Shown here one piece after another: positions 28,633 through 37,008 of a stretch of DNA of 64,000 nt. The translations under genes were made by a program, and so were the position numbers. The stretch comes from Halomarinibacterium sedimenti (GTDB lineage Bacteria > Bacteroidota > Bacteroidia > Flavobacteriales > Flavobacteriaceae): NCBI RefSeq assembly GCF_019312585.1, contig NZ_JAHWDP010000005.1:1-64000 (forward strand), given 5' to 3'. The notes below the pieces were generated by a model. The model made no database searches, was not told where the DNA came from, and was given only the letters and a program-made list of their open reading frames with translations. Every line of letters starts with the position of its first letter. The first letter of the stretch is position 1.

Positions 28633-28745
28633 GTTTTTTCAAAAATTAAAAAGGAAAGGTAGTAAAAGATTTTAATTTGAATCTTTTCTTAAAAGCATTG
28701 AAGGTTGATTGAAAACATGTAATTTTAAACTACAATTTTAAATTC

Positions 28746-29762
28746 ATGAAGAACATTCCACAGCCTATCATCCGTCAAATATTTATTTTACTCATTATTA
28801 TTATTATTGGCGGACTTATTTTTTGGGAATTACTCCCCTATCTTTCTGGTGTTTTGGGAGCCATCACTATTTATGTGCTAATGCGGGGATGGATGGTGAA
28901 ACTAGTACGAAGAGGATGGAATAGAAATCTTGCCGCTGCCACACTTTGTATTCTTTCGTTCATTACTATTTTACTTCCAGTTTCTGGAGTTTTATTATTA
29001 CTGGGAAATAAAATTGGTCACGCTGTTAAAAATTCTGAAAGAGTTGCGAGTGCCTTTAAAGAACAAATTGGCGTTTGGGAAAGTAGGTTAGGTTTCGATT
29101 TGGCTTCTCAAATAGATGTAGGAGCTATCTCTAATTGGCTTTCCAAAAATTTACAAAATATAGCTGGAAGCACTTTTGATGTATTTATTGCTATTGGACT
29201 AATGTACTTTATTTTATTCTATTTATTTACCGATCGTTCTTTGGCAAAGGATTCTGTGGGAAGCTACATCCCTGTGAATAAAACTAATTTAAAAGTGATC
29301 GGAAATCAAGTAAAAGCTATGGTGCGATCTAATGCTTTAGGAATACCCCTAGTTGCTGTAGCACAAGGAATTGTCGCTTTAATTGGTTTCTTAATTTTTG
29401 GTGTTCAAGATCCTTTCTTTTGGTTTGTTATAGTCACTATAGGCTCGATGATTCCTTTTGTAGGAACTTTATTAGGAATTTTACCCGTATTTATTCTTGA
29501 ATTATCTACCGGAAATACATTTACGGCTTGGGGAATTCTTATCTATGGATTGGTAGTTGTAGGCTCCACAGATAATATTATAAGGCTTTATGTGTTAAAA
29601 AAACTAGACAACGTACATCCTTTAATAACTCTAGTGGGAGTAATTGTAGGGGTACCCCTTTTTGGATTTATCGGGCTCATTTTTGGCCCTTTACTAATCA
29701 GTTTATTTCTAGTACTACTTAGTATTTACAGAAAGGAATATCCTGAAAAAGAACACTCTTAA
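28746..29762 (+). CDS. AI-2E family transporter (permease)
   Basis: A 338-residue membrane protein of the AI-2E/PerM (DUF20) family. It has an N-terminal pair of hydrophobic segments, a central soluble part (EQIGVWESRLGFD), and the conserved C-terminal helices IGSMIPFVGTLLGILPVF and GVIVGVPLFGFIGLIFGPLL. Family members export small molecules or sodium ions; the AI-2 name should not be taken as a proven substrate. Its stop codon overlaps the folD stop on the other strand by four bases. Confidence 0.92.
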   Translation: MKNIPQPIIRQIFILLIIIIIGGLIFWELLPYLSGVLGAITIYVLMRGWMVKLVRRGWNRNLAAATLCILSFITILLPVSGVLLLLGNKIGHAVKNSERVASAFKEQIGVWESRLGFDLASQIDVGAISNWLSKNLQNIAGSTFDVFIAIGLMYFILFYLFTDRSLAKDSVGSYIPVNKTNLKVIGNQVKAMVRSNALGIPLVAVAQGIVALIGFLIFGVQDPFFWFVIVTIGSMIPFVGTLLGILPVFILELSTGNTFTAWGILIYGLVVVGSTDNIIRLYVLKKLDNVHPLITLVGVIVGVPLFGFIGLIFGPLLISLFLVLLSIYRKEYPEKEHS

Positions 29763-30640
29763 AGGCTTTTTCTTTGCTCTCTAGCCAATAAGGTATTTTT
29801 TAATAACATGGCAATGGTCATGGGTCCTACGCCCCCAGGAACAGGTGTTATAAATGAAGCTTTTTTACTTACATTTTCAAAATCAACATCGCCTTTTATT
29901 ACATAACCCTTAGGATGGTTTTTATCCTCTACACGAGTGATTCCTACATCAATAATCACCACATCGTCCTTGACCATTTCAGCTTTTAGGAAATCGGGTA
30001 CGCCTAATGCCGAAATAATAATATCTGCTTGGGTAGTAATTTGTGAAATATTTTTGGTACTACTGTGTGTAAGTGTCACAGTACTATTCCCTGGCCATCC
30101 TTTTCGGCTCATTAAAATACTCATGGGACGCCCCACAATATGGCTACGTCCAATAACGACAGTATGCTTCCCTTTGGTGTCTACTTTATATCGCTCTAAT
30201 AGTTCTAATATTCCGAAGGGGGTTGCAGGAATAAAAGTGCTCATATCGAGTGCCATTTTGCCAAAGTTTTCTGGATGGAAACCATCTACATCCTTACTTG
30301 GATCCACAGCCATTAATACCTTTTGCTCATCGATTTGTGGAGGCAATGGTAATTGAATGATAAACCCATCAATGTCATCATTGTTGTTTAGCTCTTCAAT
30401 TTTTTTAAGTAATTCTAACTCACTTGTAGTATTGGGCATTTTTACCAACGTACTTTCAAACCCAATGCGCTCACATGCTTTTACTTTACTCCCCACATAG
30501 GTTAAACTAGCACCATCATCACCTACTAAAACCGCTGCTAAATGAGGAACTTTCTCTCCTTTTGCCTTCATCTTGGCTACTTCTGCAGCAATTTCGTCTT
30601 TAATTTCGTTGCTTACTTTTCTTCCGTCTAATAATGTCAT
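29759..30640 (-). CDS. folD: Methylenetetrahydrofolate dehydrogenase/cyclohydrolase
   Basis: Bifunctional enzyme interconverting methylene-, methenyl- and formyl-tetrahydrofolate. The 293 residues carry the catalytic lysine segment YVGSKVKACERIGFE, the QLPLPPQID loop, the NADP-binding GRSHIVGRPMSILMSRKG and the C-terminal PGGVGPMTIAMLLKNT, all canonical. It starts 29 bases after the ffh stop on the same strand with no promoter box between, so ffh and folD are co-transcribed. Confidence 0.97.
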   Translation of the reverse strand: MTLLDGRKVSNEIKDEIAAEVAKMKAKGEKVPHLAAVLVGDDGASLTYVGSKVKACERIGFESTLVKMPNTTSELELLKKIEELNNNDDIDGFIIQLPLPPQIDEQKVLMAVDPSKDVDGFHPENFGKMALDMSTFIPATPFGILELLERYKVDTKGKHTVVIGRSHIVGRPMSILMSRKGWPGNSTVTLTHSSTKNISQITTQADIIISALGVPDFLKAEMVKDDVVIIDVGITRVEDKNHPKGYVIKGDVDFENVSKKASFITPVPGGVGPMTIAMLLKNTLLAREQRKSL

Positions 30641-30669
30641 ATCCTAGAGTAGGGATTTTAATTAAAATA

Positions 30670-31998
30670 TTAACGCATCTTATTCATTGCCTGCATCATT
30701 TTTCGGCCGCCCCCTCCTTGCATCATCTTCATCATTTTGCTCATTTGGTCGAACTGCTTCAATAATTGATTTACTTGCTGAACTTCGGTTCCACTGCCTT
30801 TGGCAATACGTTTCTTTCTACTTCCGTTTATAATGCCTGGGGTACTCCTTTCCGCAGGAGTCATCGAATGAATAATCGCTTCAATTCCTTTAAATGCATC
30901 GTCATCAATATCAACATTTTTCAAAGCCTTTCCTGCGCCTGGTATCATTCCAACCAAATCCTTCATGCTACCCATTTTCTTAACTTGCTGAATCTGTTTC
31001 AGAAAATCATCAAATCCGAATTGGTTTTTTGCAATTTTTTTCTGCAGTTTTCTAGCCTCCTCTTCATCAAACTGTTCTTGCGCTCTTTCAACAAGGGAAA
31101 CTACGTCCCCCATCCCTAGAATACGATCTGCCATACGTGAGGGGTGGAACACATCAATTGCATCCATCTTCTCTCCCGTTCCAATAAACTTGATTGGTTT
31201 ATCAACAACACTTTTAATTGATATAGCCGCTCCACCGCGTGTATCACCATCAAGTTTTGTAAGAATAACACCTTCAAAATTAAGCCTATCATTAAAAGCT
31301 TTTGCTGTGTTTACTGCATCTTGTCCAGTCATGGCATCCACGACAAACAATGTTTCTTGGGGATTAATGGCTTTATGAACATTGGCAATTTCGGTCATCA
31401 TTTCTTCATCCACCGCAAGACGACCTGCCGTATCCACAATTACCACATTGTGTCCATTTTTCTTAGCATGAGCAATGGCGTTTTGAGCAATCTCCACGGG
31501 ATTCATATTTCCCTCTTCGCTATACACCTCAACACCTACTTGGTCTCCCACCACGTGCAACTGATTAATTGCCGCAGGACGATAGACATCACAAGCTACC
31601 AATAATGGTTTTTTGGTTTTTTTAGTCTTCAGGTAATTTGCCAATTTCCCTGAAAATGTCGTTTTACCACTCCCCTGTAAACCAGACATTAAAATAACAC
31701 TTGGGTTGCCACTAAGATTCATACCCGCGGTTTCTCCTCCCATCAATTGGGTTAGTTCATCCTTTACCAATTTCACCATTAATTGGCCAGGTTGTAAAGT
31801 GGTAAGTACGTTTTGCCCTAATGCCTTTTCTTTAACAGTATTGGTAAAGTCTTTGGCTATTTTAAAGTTCACATCGGCATCTAGTAACGCGCGTCGAACT
31901 TCTTTTAAAGTTTCGGCAACATTTACTTCTGTAATACTTCCATGTCCCTTTAAGACATGAAGTGCTTTATCTAGTTTATCACTTAAATTATCGAACAT
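30670..31998 (-). CDS. ffh: Signal recognition particle protein
   Basis: SRP54 homologue that binds 4.5S RNA and signal sequences of nascent membrane proteins. The 442 residues contain the N domain, the G domain (GLQGSGKTTFSGKLANYL, DTAGRLAVDEEMM, TKLDGDTRGGAA) and the Met-rich M domain ending MMKMMQGGGGRKMMQAMNKMR. The promoter is TTTG-N19-TATCTTTG; its -33 element lies in the loop of an inverted repeat (32043-32063). It is the first gene of a unit with folD. Confidence 0.97.
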   Translation of the reverse strand: MFDNLSDKLDKALHVLKGHGSITEVNVAETLKEVRRALLDADVNFKIAKDFTNTVKEKALGQNVLTTLQPGQLMVKLVKDELTQLMGGETAGMNLSGNPSVILMSGLQGSGKTTFSGKLANYLKTKKTKKPLLVACDVYRPAAINQLHVVGDQVGVEVYSEEGNMNPVEIAQNAIAHAKKNGHNVVIVDTAGRLAVDEEMMTEIANVHKAINPQETLFVVDAMTGQDAVNTAKAFNDRLNFEGVILTKLDGDTRGGAAISIKSVVDKPIKFIGTGEKMDAIDVFHPSRMADRILGMGDVVSLVERAQEQFDEEEARKLQKKIAKNQFGFDDFLKQIQQVKKMGSMKDLVGMIPGAGKALKNVDIDDDAFKGIEAIIHSMTPAERSTPGIINGSRKKRIAKGSGTEVQQVNQLLKQFDQMSKMMKMMQGGGGRKMMQAMNKMR

Positions 31999-32023
31999 AA
32001 TACTACTTGCATTTTAAGAATGC

Positions 32024-32054
32024 CAAAGATACAAATTGAAGTGTGAGTGACAAA
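32024..32054 (-). promoter_or_regulatory. ffh promoter (TTTG-N19-TATCTTTG)
   Basis: Exact -7 box at 32031-32024 and TTTG at 32054-32051 with 19 bases between; leader of about 25 bases. The best promoter match in the window. Confidence 0.8.
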
Positions 32055-32063
32055 GTTACTCAC
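32043..32063. promoter_or_regulatory. Inverted repeat over the ffh -33 element
   Basis: GTGAGTGAC (32043-32051), AAA, GTTACTCAC (32055-32063): 9-base arms with one mismatch, centred on the -33 TTTG. Could be an operator; no T-run follows, so not a terminator. Confidence 0.45.
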
Positions 32064-32162
32064 AATGAAAGATGGTCCTAATAAAAGTCTTTCAAATAAG
32101 GTGACACCTTTTTGTAAACCACTATTATTTAATTAATTATATAATCAAAAATTTTAATTCAG

Positions 32163-33836
32163 TTAAAGAAGTGGAAACTTAACTATAAATGTTGTGCCAT
32201 TCCCTATGCTACTTTCAACAATAATAATTCCTTGATGTTTTTTAACAAAATCTTTTGCTAGTTGCAGTCCCAATCCAGTACCCATCTCACCTTTTGTTCC
32301 CAACGTACTTGTTAAATTATCGAGTTTAAAAAGGGAATCGACTTGTTTTTGAGACATTCCCACTCCATAATCTTTGATCTTTAAAACCAACTCAGTTTTC
32401 TCCTTTAATAATATTACCTCTACAATACCTCCTTCATTAGAATATTTTATAGCATTTGAAACTAAGTTTCTAACCACAGTTTGTATCATATCGCCATCAC
32501 AGTAAAATATTATATTTTCAACTAAAGAATCCTTTATGATTATTTGCTTTAAATCTGCTTGAAATTTTAATATTCTAAGGGATTCATTTATTAATTGAGT
32601 TAAATTTAGATTTGTAGGATTAAAGTTAATTTCTCCTGTTTGTGACAGTGCCCATCGTAATAAATTGTTAAGTAAATCCACTGTATTTCCAGTAGCCTGA
32701 TTTAGGTTAACCAATATTTCTTTTAAATCTGGATCTTGTATTTCAGAATCTTCGAGCAAATGCAACAGACCTTCAATAGCATTCAAGGGTTGCTTTATAT
32801 CGTGACCAATAATAGAGAAGAATTTATCCTTTGTTTTATTGAGTTGAATTAGTTCTTTGTTTTGTTGGTTTATTTTAATTTGACGCTCTTCCAGTAAATT
32901 GTTGGTAAAAGCCAATTTGTCATTAAGTCTTTTATAACGATCTACCTGTAACGTAATTACTAAACCTAAAATGACAAAGGCGAAATAACTAGTCCAGAGG
33001 ATGATGTAAAATTTATTATCTGGTTTAAAATCATCTTTATAAGCAGTCCCTAGTGTTAAACTATATCCAAAATAGGTTTTTTTTGATATTAAAAAATTAT
33101 TTGAGTTGATATGGAAGTTTTTATAATACTCAGTATCTTTTGAGGTATTATATACTTTTGTACCATCATAAACTTGTTGTCTATCAAAATCTTGTCCATC
33201 CTCATTTTTAAATAGAAATACAAATTCATCGTACTCAATATCATCATATATTGGCTGAATAATTGATTTAAAGTCAATAATAGGAGCTACATACCCTAAA
33301 ACTTTTCCATCCCTATAAACCCTAAAGTTAAGAGGAAGTCCTGGCCATCCTTCAACTAAATTTATGGCAGGAAAAAGATGCAGACCATCTTTGGTTAATA
33401 GCCTATTCAAGTTTTTAATTTCTTTATCATCTCTAATTGAAGCTACTTTTTTTCCAATCAAGTTAGCAGGATCCATTTGATTGGGAGTAAAACTAAATTT
33501 AAAAACATGAGCAGTATCTATAAACGAAACGACTATTGAATCTTGACGATTTATATCTCTAAATTGAATCCGAACAAATTCCTGAAACTCTTCAGCAGAA
33601 GGCAACTCTTTTGATAAATTTACAAATGAATTCATCCCTGAAACGAGTCCTGCAAAATTATCTATAGAAAAAGAAAATTGATTTAACATGTGATTATGAA
33701 CAGATTCTAAACGCTCTGCCCTTGCTATCTTTTCATTTTCTTTGAATTTGGTATCCAAAAAGAAAATAAAAAAGAGGACACCAAGGATAATAACCCCAAA
33801 TTTTACCCAATGGGAACGATTTTTCGATGTGATCAT
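32163..33836 (-). CDS. Membrane sensor histidine kinase (orphan)
   Basis: A 557-residue two-component sensor. TM1 is at about residues 12-27, an extracytoplasmic sensor domain at 30-274, TM2 at 275-296, then a coiled-coil linker. The HisKA domain has H345 in SIIGHDIKQPLN. The ATPase domain shows the N-box RNLVSNAIKYS, the G1 box KDYGVGMS and the G2 box GTGLGLQLAKDF. The sensor domain may be CHASE/PAS-like but I cannot name it. No response regulator is adjacent, and no receiver domain is fused. The upstream DNA shows no exact TAnnTTTG box. Confidence 0.92.
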   Translation of the reverse strand: MITSKNRSHWVKFGVIILGVLFFIFFLDTKFKENEKIARAERLESVHNHMLNQFSFSIDNFAGLVSGMNSFVNLSKELPSAEEFQEFVRIQFRDINRQDSIVVSFIDTAHVFKFSFTPNQMDPANLIGKKVASIRDDKEIKNLNRLLTKDGLHLFPAINLVEGWPGLPLNFRVYRDGKVLGYVAPIIDFKSIIQPIYDDIEYDEFVFLFKNEDGQDFDRQQVYDGTKVYNTSKDTEYYKNFHINSNNFLISKKTYFGYSLTLGTAYKDDFKPDNKFYIILWTSYFAFVILGLVITLQVDRYKRLNDKLAFTNNLLEERQIKINQQNKELIQLNKTKDKFFSIIGHDIKQPLNAIEGLLHLLEDSEIQDPDLKEILVNLNQATGNTVDLLNNLLRWALSQTGEINFNPTNLNLTQLINESLRILKFQADLKQIIIKDSLVENIIFYCDGDMIQTVVRNLVSNAIKYSNEGGIVEVILLKEKTELVLKIKDYGVGMSQKQVDSLFKLDNLTSTLGTKGEMGTGLGLQLAKDFVKKHQGIIIVESSIGNGTTFIVKFPLL

Positions 33837-33996
33837 TCTGATTTAATTATATAAATATGAATCCAATCTATATTTATATTAGAATTCTATTTAATCAATT
33901 ATTTATAGATAAACGCAAAGTAGGGAATTCTATCTTAATGAATGGTGAGCAAAATCATCTTTATTATCCATCACGATTTAAATTTGATTTTATATC

Positions 33997-34028
33997 TAAA
34001 AAAATATAGCCCAAACAATAGTTTGGGC
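33997..34028 (-). terminator. Terminator of the repeat-lipoprotein operon
   Basis: Perfect 8-bp stem GCCCAAAC (34009-34016) / GTTTGGGC (34021-34028) with a four-base loop; on the minus strand it runs into TATATTTTTTT. Confidence 0.88.
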
Positions 34029-34055
34029 CATAATAGAGACAAAAAAAGGAGCGGT

Positions 34056-34550
34056 TTAGTTCTTTTCAAAAGTGAGATAATCGGTACCGCCGTTACCACC
34101 ACTTATGTCAATTAATTCAATTTTGGAGCTAGATACTGAGATAAAATCCCAATCATCATTTAAGTCTTCAAATTTGCTGTCTTCAGAAACAGCAAAGAAA
34201 ATGTTGAAATCATCATCGTCTGTTGAGTTTCCGTCATCATCACTAGACGAATTACTACTATCGTCTGAAACAGACCAAGCACCCGTAATAGTCTCATTCC
34301 CTTTAATGGCTAACAATACACCATCTGCTTTAAAGCTAAACGAATAGCCAGTAAAATCATTTGTTTCATCCTGTCCAGAGTCTATAAAACTTGTGATTCT
34401 CCATGTTCCACTTTCTGCAACTTGTGTGGTCTGATCTGCACTCGTTTCGTTGGGAGTAGAAGAGGCATTTGAGCTATCATCCTCACTACAGCTTGTGAAA
34501 GTAAGAACCATAGAGAATACAAGGGCTAATTTTAAAAAATTCGTTTTCAT
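34056..34550 (-). CDS. Lipoprotein with one copy of the W-DD repeat domain
   Basis: A 164-residue lipoprotein (lipobox TFTSC, C20/21 from the ATG at 34550; the alternative start at 34565 would add five residues). The mature part is a single domain of about 110 residues: SGTWRITSFIDSGQDETNDF, GYSFSFKADG, FEDLNDDWDFISVSSSKIEL and SGGNGGTDYLTFEKN. The same domain occurs three times in the upstream gene. An acidic serine/aspartate-rich insert (SSNSSSDDDGNSTDDDD) interrupts it. It is the second gene of the operon, 27 bases after the upstream stop. Confidence 0.82.
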   Translation of the reverse strand: MKTNFLKLALVFSMVLTFTSCSEDDSSNASSTPNETSADQTTQVAESGTWRITSFIDSGQDETNDFTGYSFSFKADGVLLAIKGNETITGAWSVSDDSSNSSSDDDGNSTDDDDFNIFFAVSEDSKFEDLNDDWDFISVSSSKIELIDISGGNGGTDYLTFEKN

Positions 34551-34577
34551 ATTATTTACAATCAATTTATTTTAGGT

Positions 34578-36350
34578 TTATAATTTTTGAAGTATTAGGG
34601 TATCGGTTCCACCATTACCGCCACTCACGTCTTCCAGGTTAATCGTAGTTTCGGTATAGGAAAGCACATCCCAGTCATCATTAAATTCATCGAATGGAAT
34701 TTGAGTGCCAAAATCTAAATTTAAATCTAAGGTTGAAGTGCCTGTTACACTCCAAGTTCCATTAAAGGTATTTGTGCCATTATCAGCAACCACAGTTCCA
34801 CCGCTATTGAAAGTTAGGTTATACCCGTAGTAATCGTAAGTTTCATCAACACCATCATCGAGATAGGTAGCAACATACCAAGGACCATTTAAAAGGGTGT
34901 CTATAAGACCTTGACCTCCACCACCGCAACCTGTGTGAGGGTTTCTTCCGAAGTTAAGGTAGTCTGTACCACCATTTCCACCACTCACATCCATAAGTTG
35001 GATTAATTGAGTATCATAACCCGTTACATCCCAATCGTCGTTTAAATCTTCAAACGGATCGTCTTGACCATCAATGTCAAAGTTTAATACCAAATCTAGT
35101 CCGCTACCACTGTCTGTTACCGTCCAGAAACCATTTTTAGTATTTGATGGACTTGTTGCAGTTACCGAACCGTTGATGCTGTAAACAAATTCATAGTCTA
35201 CATAATCGCATGTTTCATCATTTCCATCATCATCGAGTAAGTTTACGTACCAAGAACCGTTTACTAGATTATCTATAAAATCATTCGTATTTCCACCACC
35301 TCCACTATAAGGTGTTCTTTCGTAGGTTAGGAAATCTATACTTCCGTCTCCTCCACTTATGTGTTTTAAACGGATAATATCGTTAGTTGCTTCAAGAACT
35401 TCCCAGTCTTCGTCTATTTCGTCAAGTGGGCTTGCAGTACCAAAGAATAAATCTACTTTATCAACACCACTATCTACGTAAAAATCCCAAGTTCCTGGTG
35501 TGCTTCCACTTGTATTGGTTGCTTGGGCAGAACCATCTACTGCAAAACTAAATTCATAATCAGCAAAGTCACTGGTTTCATCGTAGTCATCAAAGAAGTA
35601 AGTTACATACCATGCTCCAGTGGTTAAATAATTTTCAAAATCTGTTGGATCTGTATTTCCACCTCCATCATTACTACAATCTGCTTGAGAAATAGCATCA
35701 ATTAATTCTTGATTTGAATTTACACTCATCGTTTGACCATTAACAATAACCGACATAGGATAATCTATTGCAATGTATACTCCTTCTTGTAAATAAAGGA
35801 GATAGTCTAGCCATTCGTGTGCATTATTTAATGTGATACTTCCTGTTTGTTCATTATTGTCATTATAAATAAAACAATTAATAGGGTATACAAAATCTAC
35901 ACACGCATAGGTATCTATAATACTGTTTGTACAGTTTGAAATGAGTGAAGCAAAATCATTTTCATTAGCTACGTCTATAATAGTGAAATCCTCAGCAACC
36001 AATTGTATTGGGAACACTATATTTAAAACATCTGTATCACTTGGAAATTGATCAAATATTTCTTGAACCAATCTCAAATCATTTATTGATTCTAATGTTA
36101 GATTTTGACCATTGGCAAATACTTCAATGGGAAATACTACCGAAAAACAATCACTCCCATCAATAATATTATCCATGGTACCATTATTTTGAGAGGCACT
36201 TCGTAATAAATTGGTAATGGTTGAATTTGCAGTAAAGGTTTCTTCGTTATTGGTTTCGTCGATAAATTCTTTATCTTCTTTTTGGCAGGAGCCTAAGATT
36301 AGTATGAATCCTAAAAGAAGTAAAATCTGTAGGTTAATTAATTTTTTCAT
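34578..36350 (-). CDS. Lipoprotein with two kinds of tandem repeats
   Basis: A 590-residue lipoprotein (LILGSC, C22). Residues 66-222 hold four related units beginning VFPIEVFAN, VFPIQLVAE, VYPINCFIY and DYPMSVIVN, each followed by a short helix. Residues 238-347, 357-470 and 481-590 are three copies of the domain also found in the next gene, each with WYV, DDxxDET, a DxNDDWDV-like segment and SGGNGGTDxL. Linkers are glycine-rich (YSGGGG, CGGGGQ). Function unknown; surface exposure is likely. Its upstream region carries the putative sigma-factor site shared with fecR, so I infer control by the adjacent ECF sigma factor. Confidence 0.85.
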   Translation of the reverse strand: MKKLINLQILLLLGFILILGSCQKEDKEFIDETNNEETFTANSTITNLLRSASQNNGTMDNIIDGSDCFSVVFPIEVFANGQNLTLESINDLRLVQEIFDQFPSDTDVLNIVFPIQLVAEDFTIIDVANENDFASLISNCTNSIIDTYACVDFVYPINCFIYNDNNEQTGSITLNNAHEWLDYLLYLQEGVYIAIDYPMSVIVNGQTMSVNSNQELIDAISQADCSNDGGGNTDPTDFENYLTTGAWYVTYFFDDYDETSDFADYEFSFAVDGSAQATNTSGSTPGTWDFYVDSGVDKVDLFFGTASPLDEIDEDWEVLEATNDIIRLKHISGGDGSIDFLTYERTPYSGGGGNTNDFIDNLVNGSWYVNLLDDDGNDETCDYVDYEFVYSINGSVTATSPSNTKNGFWTVTDSGSGLDLVLNFDIDGQDDPFEDLNDDWDVTGYDTQLIQLMDVSGGNGGTDYLNFGRNPHTGCGGGGQGLIDTLLNGPWYVATYLDDGVDETYDYYGYNLTFNSGGTVVADNGTNTFNGTWSVTGTSTLDLNLDFGTQIPFDEFNDDWDVLSYTETTINLEDVSGGNGGTDTLILQKL

Positions 36351-36375
36351 AGAAATTTTTGTTTGTTTATTGGTA

Positions 36376-36403
36376 AAACAGATAAAATAAACTTTACCCT
36401 ACC
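36376..36403 (-). promoter_or_regulatory. Putative ECF sigma promoter of the repeat-lipoprotein operon
   Basis: On the minus strand GGTAGGGTAAA (36403-36393), 11 bases, CTGTTT (36381-36376), about 25 bases before the ATG at 36350. The same two blocks with the same 11-base gap stand before fecR (36964-36991). Confidence 0.7.
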
Positions 36404-36421
36404 CATCACTAACTTTTTTTA

Positions 36422-36429
36422 TAAATTTG
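36422..36429 (+). promoter_or_regulatory. Promoter -7 box (TAAATTTG) of the ECF sigma gene
   Basis: Exact TAnnTTTG 22 bases before the sigma factor ATG; it would give housekeeping-level transcription of the sigma gene, distinct from the fecR promoter. Confidence 0.55.
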
Positions 36430-36451
36430 ATGAATACCATTCTAACTTCAT

Positions 36452-36955
36452 ATGGCAGATAACGTTTGTTCGGAGAAAGTATACAATCAAATTTACTATA
36501 ATTGGGGCAAACCTATATTCCATTTTATTTTTTTTAAATGTGGGGACGAAGCCCAAGCAAACGATTTAGTTCAGGAAGCATTTATAAAACTATGGCAAAA
36601 CTGTGAGAAAGTTCCAGAAGAAAAAGCAAAATCCTTTTTATATACTGTAGCCAATAACATGTTTTTAAATGAAGTAGCTCATAAAAAAGTGGTGTTAAAA
36701 CATGCGCAGCTTCAGCCCAACAAAGTGAACAAACAATCTCCAGAGTATTTGATGGAGGAAAAACAATTTGAAGAAAAATTACAAAATGCTATTGCCAACT
36801 TAACCGAAGCACAGCGAACTGCGTTTCTTTTAAACAGAATTGAAGGAAAAAAATATGCCGAGATTGCCGAGATTTTAGAAATTTCGGTGAAAGCAGTAGA
36901 AAAAAGAATGAGCCAAGCACTAGCTTCACTTAGAAAAGAAATTGATGAATTTTAA
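36452..36955 (+). CDS. ECF RNA polymerase sigma factor, FecI-like
   Basis: A 167-residue sigma-70 family group 4 protein. Region 2 includes AQANDLVQEAFIKLWQN and SFLYTVANNMFLNE; region 4 is the helix-turn-helix LTEAQRTAFLLNRIEGKKYAEIAEILEISVKAVEKRMSQALASLR. It directs RNA polymerase to a small regulon when released from its membrane-bound anti-sigma factor, encoded 53 bases downstream. Order sigma-FecR-TonB receptor is the classical cell-surface signalling arrangement. The gene has its own housekeeping-type -7 box. I infer that its target sites are the two GGTAGGGTAAA-N11-CTGTTT copies flanking it. Confidence 0.93.
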   Translation: MADNVCSEKVYNQIYYNWGKPIFHFIFFKCGDEAQANDLVQEAFIKLWQNCEKVPEEKAKSFLYTVANNMFLNEVAHKKVVLKHAQLQPNKVNKQSPEYLMEEKQFEEKLQNAIANLTEAQRTAFLLNRIEGKKYAEIAEILEISVKAVEKRMSQALASLRKEIDEF

Positions 36956-36963
36956 AATATTGA

Positions 36964-36991
36964 GGTAGGGTAAAATAATCGACAACTGTTT
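36964..36991 (+). promoter_or_regulatory. Putative ECF sigma promoter of fecR-receptor operon
   Basis: GGTAGGGTAAA (36964-36974), 11 bases, CTGTTT (36986-36991), followed by the fecR start 18 bases later. Matches the copy at 36403-36376 in both blocks and in spacing. Confidence 0.7.
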
Positions 36992-37008
36992 CAGTATTGA
37001 TATTGGAA

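Noticed and set aside
29755-29765. Four-base overlap of convergent stop codons (AI-2E permease and folD)
   Set aside because: Shared TTAA stop is a common packing accident, not evidence of regulation.
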